Source: Inia geoffrensis (taxonomy: Eukaryota; Chordata; Mammalia; Artiodactyla; Iniidae). Taken from it: a stretch of DNA of 64,000 nucleotides. Within the stretch, counting starts at the first letter, position 1; every line of letters starts with the position of its first letter. The notes beneath the pieces were generated by a model. The model ran no database searches and was not told where the DNA came from. It worked only from the letters and a program-made list of their open reading frames with translations. Shown here in pieces: positions 59,501 through 64,000 of this stretch. Position numbers and translations under genes: made by a program. The stretch covers positions 64,674,408 to 64,738,407 of the forward strand of contig CM070904.1 of assembly GCA_036417435.1 (NCBI GenBank), read 5' to 3'.

Positions 59501-60380
59501 GCAGAACACTCTATGACATAAATCACAGCAAGATCCTTTTTGACCCACCTCCTAGAGCAATGGAAATAAAAACAAAAATAAACAAATGGGACCTAATGAA
59601 ACTTCAAAGGTTTTGCACAGCAAAGGAAACCATAAACAAGACTAAAAGACAACCCTCAGAATGGGAGAAAATATTTGCAAGTGAAGCAACTGACAAAGGA
59701 TTAATCTCCAAAATTTACAAGCAACTCATGCAGCTCAATAACAAAAAAACAAACAACCCAATCCAAAAATGGGCAGAAGACCTAAATAGACATTTCTCCA
59801 AAGAAGATATGCAGTCTGCCAACAAACACATGAAAGAATGCTCAACATCATTAATCATTAGAGAAATGCAAATCAAAACTACAATGAGATATCATCTCAC
59901 AGCAGTTAGAATGGCCATCATCAAAAAATCTAGAAACAATAAATGCTGGAGAGGGTGTGGACAAAAGGGAACACTCTTGCACTGCTAGTGGGAATGTGAA
60001 TTGGTTCAGCCACTATGGAGAACAGTATGGAGGTTCCTTAAAAAACTACAAATAGAACTACCATATGACCCAGCAATCCCACTACTGGGCATATATACCC
60101 TGAGAAAACCAAAATTCAAAAAGAGGCACGTACCAAAATGTTCATTGCAGCTCTATTTACAATAGCCCGGAGATGGAAACAACCTAAGTGCCCATCGTCA
60201 GATGAATGGATAAAGAAGATGTGGCACATATACACAATGGAATATTACTCAGCGATAAAAAGAAACGAAATTGAGCTATTTGTAATGAGGTGGATAGACC
60301 TCGAGTCTGTCATACAGAGTGAAGTAGGTCAGAAAGAGAAAGACAAATACCGTATGCTAACACATATATATGGAATTTAA
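56563..60380 (+). pseudogene. L1 ORF2: L1 ORF2 (endonuclease-reverse transcriptase), four disabling lesions
   Basis: ORF2p nicks target DNA and reverse-transcribes L1 RNA at the nick. The expected ATG is at 56563 ([13 protein letters not shown]). The frame is then lost near 56611-56616, consistent with a small deletion. It resumes as endonuclease text (56634-57731) with [23 protein letters not shown] and S-D-H at 57237-57245, all catalytic-region motifs. An extra A in the A8 run at 57702-57709 shifts frame again. The RT domain (57781-59988) is otherwise open, with FADD at 58654-58665, SPGPDGF and [15 protein letters not shown] at 59986-59988 replaces a tryptophan codon inside the C-terminal Cys motif. 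A TA duplication at 60091-60097 causes a last shift before the final 80 codons (60138-60380). No functional ORF2p is expected. Confidence 0.95.
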
Positions 60381-60757
60381 GAAAAAAAAAATGTTATGAA
60401 GAACCTAGGGGTAAGACAGGAATAAAGACACAGACCTACTGGAGAACGGACTTGCGGATATGGGGAGGGGGAGGGGGAGGGGTGAGCTATGAGAGGGCGA
60501 GGGAGGGGCATGGACATATATATACTAACAAACGTAAGGTAGATAGCTAGTGGGAAGCAGCCGCTTGGCACAGGGATATCAGCTCGGTGATTTGTGACTA
60601 CCTGGAGGGGTGGGATAGGGAGGGAGGGAGGGAGACGCAAGAGGGAAGAAATATGTGAACCTCTGTATATATATAACTGATTCACTTTGTTATAAAGTAG
60701 AAACTGACACACCATTGTAGAGCAACTTTACCCGAATAAATATGTTAAAAAAAAAAA
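60381..60757 (+). other. L1 3'UTR and A tail
   Basis: Begins with an A run after the ORF2 stop. It contains a G-rich polypurine stretch (60462-60482), ggcatggacatatatatactaacaaacg, gctagtgggaagcagccgc, tcagctcggtgatttgtgac, a GGGAGG run, and ends ccattgtagagcaactttacccgaataaatatgtt plus A11. The AATAAA-like aataaa at about 60735 is the polyadenylation signal. Confidence 0.93.
60462..60482 (+). other. Potential G-quadruplex in L1 3'UTR
   Basis: ggggagggggagggggagggg offers four runs of four or more G separated by single A residues, a textbook quadruplex-forming pattern on the sense strand. G-rich 3'UTR tracts are a conserved L1 trait. Confidence 0.8.
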
Positions 60758-60765
60758 TGTCAGCG
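60754..60765. repeat. 3' target-site duplication of full-length L1
   Basis: aaaatgtcagcg, exact match to 53223-53234. Its leading As merge with the L1 A tail. Confidence 0.93.
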
Positions 60766-62341
60766 TATTACTAAAACTAAATCTTACTTATGATTACTGA
60801 TTTAAACTAAAACCCCTGGTATGTTAATATCATAGTGAACACAGAGTTCTATGAAATTATATGACAAAGAAATTTGGATGCCAGCCACACTTCTCTGAAC
60901 CCCAGTGCATGGCTTCTATGACCAAAGTCCAACTGGGGACAGCCACCACCATAGTTCAAGATAAGCCCAGTCACAAATGGTGCAGCTTTGTTTTCAAATG
61001 TTACTCAACAAGTTAGGCTAGGTGATATTTTCCATTGAGTTTAGAGTTGTTCAGTAAGTGATAAAAATTGTACAGTTTGTTCTCACCAAGTAAAACAAAA
61101 AGAAAAAAAATTTTATTTTATTTTTAGTTTTTTTTCCCCTCTTTTTCCATTTTCAAGACCAAGTGAAACATTCTGGCTCTCGTTTCAAATTACCCAAGCT
61201 TACATCTCATAGAGGAATAATAGCAGACTTGTACATGAATCAGCTTTTTTAAAGTTTTTATGCAGGACCATGCTAGGTCTGCTTTCCCAGCACAATAGCT
61301 TTTTGAATGTTTCACAGCTATTCTTGAATTGACTTGATTCACTGACATCTGTCTCAGAATAGCGAACATTTTGTATTCACCTTGTCTGTGTTTTCTAAAC
61401 TCACGTCTCTTATTTTTCCTTGAGGAAGATTAGAAATGCAAAGATGAATAATTAGCCTCCCTGTCTACCTGTTTTGTGGCAGGTAGGATGCTTGAATACT
61501 GCATTCTATTTGTAAACAGCTTTAATGAGAACATTAACAACAACAATTTATAAAGCACTTCACTCAAAAACAGAACCTGGAATGCAGTACCTCACAATAA
61601 ACAAAAAGAAACACATTCACACACAGTCAATCATGAGTGCACACACGTACATATACACACACATCCTAAACTGGGAACGCTGCCCAGAAAAAGGCAAGCA
61701 ATGCTGGTGAGAAGGGCATGCAAGCACGGGGAGGTGAACGGAATAGAGAGGCAAAACATTTACAAACCAAAAATGGGTATTCAGAGAATAAAAGGAAATT
61801 TGCCTGCCCATATTGCTTGGAAAGATATGCACAAAATGTGATTTAAGTTAATAGTGTTCTGTATCAAGGTTACACTAACAATTATACATTTATTGTTTCC
61901 AGGGTACCTAACTGGGCTCAAACAAGTCAATTTCATGAGTTCTGCCTTCATGAGAGTTATAACATCCCCACCCAGCAAAAACATGTAGTGGAAGCGTTAT
62001 GAGGCTTGGAAGCAGAAGCCTCAAACTCTAGCCTCTGTTTAAGCATGCCTGCTTATGTGATCTTAAACAAGCTATTTAACCAAATTGTGTTTTGTTTCCT
62101 TCTTTATCAAGCAGAGAGAAAAAATTTTGTGATTTAAATCATATGAAAAATACTTCAAAATATATAAAATGTTGTAAAAAGTACAATTTGCAAATTTATG
62201 TGCAAACATATATAATAACAAATATGTGATCATATACTTATGCATAATTATATATAATTGCAAATATATATAATTACAAGGATAAAATTGTAAATATATA
62301 ATAGACAATGGTAAATATAAAATTGTATATATATACAGAAT

Positions 62342-62343
<2 letters not shown>
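60766..62343. other. No recognised feature
   Basis: AT-rich, about 1.6 kb. Short frames near 61525-61980 have no domain. A CA-rich stretch lies near 61610-61665. Confidence 0.55.
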
Positions 62344-62384
<41 letters not shown>

Positions 62385-62386
62385 TT
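62344..62386. repeat. (TA)n(CA)n microsatellite
   Basis: About 15 uninterrupted TA units followed by cacacacaca. Likely length-variable between individuals. Confidence 0.95.
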
Positions 62387-62438
62387 TAGTCAGGATGTAT
62401 TCAACTATAAATTCTTAAGTCAGAATTTTCATCATGCC

Positions 62439-62484
62439 TTTGTGTGTGTGTTTGTGTGTCTGTCTGTGTGTGTGAGAGAGAGAT
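62439..62484. repeat. GT-rich and GA microsatellite
   Basis: tttgtgtgtgtgtttgtgtgtctgtctgtgtgtgtgagagagaga: interrupted (GT)n passing into (GA)n. Confidence 0.9.
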
Positions 62485-63384
62485 ATTTGAAATAGAAATA
62501 TTTATAATTCTAATTAAATGACAGTAAATTAAATATACTTTCAGAATAAAGCAGTCATGGGAAAGGCCAAGGTCATTCCTACTTATTTTCTTATTAAGTC
62601 TATGATACACAATCTGAGCCAAATTTTCTTATTAATTTCAGAAAAATACACCTAAAATAGGAAAGTCAAGCAAAATAATTCATCTTTTGTTTCTCATACA
62701 AAAGGTCAGAGAAATTCTAGTCCCAGAGCAACATCAGAGAAGTAATTAAAAGTTGACTATTAAATAAAAATGAGTAGTTGGAATGAGAGAGAATATTAAT
62801 TGCAAATAATTAACTAAACCCCAGGATAAAAACTCTTTGCATCACAGACAAACCTGTGCTTCCTCCATTAGGTAAAGTTTTCCATTGGAGCAATAAGCTA
62901 TTCTAAAAAATCCTTATGTAAAAACAGTATATGGATGAAGTGAAGGATTATGTGTATTTATTTGTGTGTTTCAGTGTATATATGTGTATATATGCGAGGG
63001 CAGGGTAACAGTGGCGATTTACCTGCCATTTATGAGCAATCATGAGATTATTTCCTTTCTCATTTTAATCCTTTTGAAATCAAGAAAGGTAGATGTAGGC
63101 CCTTCAAATTATAGTTTGAAACAAAATAAAATACAGTCAAATTATTTTGTGCAGCAGTTTATGATTGAGTTCTATTCTAAAGTAATGATAATAATAGCTA
63201 GATATCAAGTAGCTGTAAAATACATATTTAGTGTCTCTAACAATGTGTCCATAGCACACTTAGTGTCAAAGATACTATATTTTAGTGTTGAGATAACTTA
63301 TTATTTATCAGTAGTGATTAAAGTGACCATCTGAAACAGGTTAGCATAATCAGTAAGTATTTGTTGAATCTAGAAAGGACTGAA
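62485..63384. other. No recognised feature
   Basis: AT-rich. The 122-codon frame at 62966-63334 is hydrophobic and AT-driven with no domain or homology that I recognise. I do not call it a gene. Confidence 0.5.
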
Positions 63385-63460
63385 AAATGGGAGAAAGGAA
63401 AGAAGAAAGGTAAGAAAGGGAGAGAGGGAGGGAGAGAGGGAAGGAGATAGGAAAGGAAAA
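63385..63460. repeat. Purine-rich (GAAA/GGGA)n tract
   Basis: gaaaaatgggagaaaggaaagaagaaaggtaagaaagggagagagggagggagagagggaaggag: simple-sequence polypurine. Confidence 0.9.
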
Positions 63461-64000
63461 GTTAAAGAACAGTATATTGTGCATTGTAACAAGAATCCAT
63501 TGGAAATTTTAGGCTAATTGTATTAAGGAGACAAATATTTTAATATCAGCTCAGCAAATTATGATCTCAGAAAGAACTCTAGTGATCTTAAATTATACCC
63601 TCTGATAAAAAAATCAACCTTACTACAATAAACTCTAAATTATCTAGGTATTTTTGTACTTGGCTTTTATCAAACAGAAATGAATATAAGAAAATCAGTG
63701 GGTCTCTGGAACTTAACCTTAGAAATAATTTTCTGGATATTTCAATGAAATGCTTCCTACCTCTTCATTACTCAGTCTTCATGAGACTGAAAACCCCTGA
63801 AGCATTTCAAGACTATGTATTGGCAAGGAAAGTCTCAATTTGTTTTCTTTCTTCAGTCAGGAAAATGTACAAAGAGATTTTTACAACAATTTGGAAATTT
63901 TTGAAAACGCTATGCAAAGAAAATTATTCAAGTTAAACAGTATAGCTCAATTCTGCAGCAACTTTTTTGGTCTATCAGGTTTTTCATTACATCTCAGAGA
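63461..64000. other. No recognised feature
   Basis: Unassigned AT-rich end of the window. Confidence 0.55.

Larger units (their letters stand above)
53235..60757 (+). mobile_element. Full-length LINE-1, recent insertion, ORF2 disabled
   Basis: A complete ~7.5-kb L1: a G-run start (ggggggtgctgggaagatgg), a 2.4-kb 5'UTR, ORF1 (55611-56504), a 58-bp spacer, ORF2 (56563-60380, broken), a 377-bp 3'UTR and an A tail. The perfect 12-bp TSD and absence of 5' truncation indicate a relatively recent insertion. It shares its 3'UTR wording with the L1 stub at 43001-43190. The long 5'UTR and its duplicated segments differ from primate L1, consistent with a laurasiatherian lineage. It was inserted into otherwise unassigned AT-rich sequence. 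Confidence 0.97.

Noticed and set aside
62966..63334. 122-codon frame near the window end
   Set aside because: AT-driven hydrophobic composition, no motif, no supporting signal.

Overview
This window reads as intergenic or intronic DNA from a cetacean, most likely an odontocete. The main evidence is six copies of a young tRNA-derived SINE that opens with ggcttccctggtggcgc. This matches the cetacean CHR family, and several copies have perfect target-site duplications (TSDs) and long pure A tails. The old background of MIR, L2, MaLR-like LTRs and Tigger DNA transposon is what any placental mammal carries. I found no host protein-coding exon. Every long open frame belongs to a LINE-1 (L1), lies antisense to one, or is a lysine/phenylalanine frame through a SINE tail.

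Layout. 1-2660: possible very old L1 sequence, split by an L1 3' end (1199-1800). 2830-6310: MIRs and an L2 split by two LTR-type repeats. 7340-9280: an LTR-like repeat, a CHR SINE and a gamma-type solo LTR. 9280-13060: largely unassigned, with one very young CHR SINE at 11.2 kb. 13.06-16.4 kb: dense nesting, with CHR SINEs, a 43-bp L1 stub with a 21-bp TSD, an L2, and an internally deleted Tigger1-like transposon interrupted by L1 pieces and a 250-bp palindrome. 17.5-21.2 kb: a CHR SINE, then a badly decayed endogenous retrovirus internal region, itself split by an L1. 22.5-24.3 kb: an old ORF1-type L1/HAL1-like element. 25-32.4 kb: MIRs, L1 ends and small tandem duplications. 32.4-34.7 kb: an antisense L1 ORF2 fragment fused to a U6 snRNA pseudogene. 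35-44.7 kb: CHR SINEs, three L1 3' ends, and an ancient L1 (40.2-44.2 kb) hit by a younger one. 45.7-49.9 kb: an L2, a MIR and two local direct duplications. 49.9-53.2 kb: mostly unassigned.

53.2-60.77 kb holds the main feature, a full-length L1 of about 7.5 kb on the plus strand. It is bounded by a perfect 12-bp TSD. It has a CpG-rich 5'UTR with an internal tandem duplication and a pyrimidine tract, an intact ORF1 (297 aa), an ORF2 carrying at least four disabling lesions, and a G-rich 3'UTR with an A tail. ORF1p would bind L1 RNA, and ORF2p would supply endonuclease and reverse transcriptase. This copy is now dead in cis.

60.77-64 kb is AT-rich with microsatellites and no recognised gene. 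I saw no CRISPR, operon or other prokaryote-style system. The most interesting signals are structural traces of retrotransposition: the U6-L1 chimera, the ultra-short L1, the palindrome, and templated or duplicated segments.
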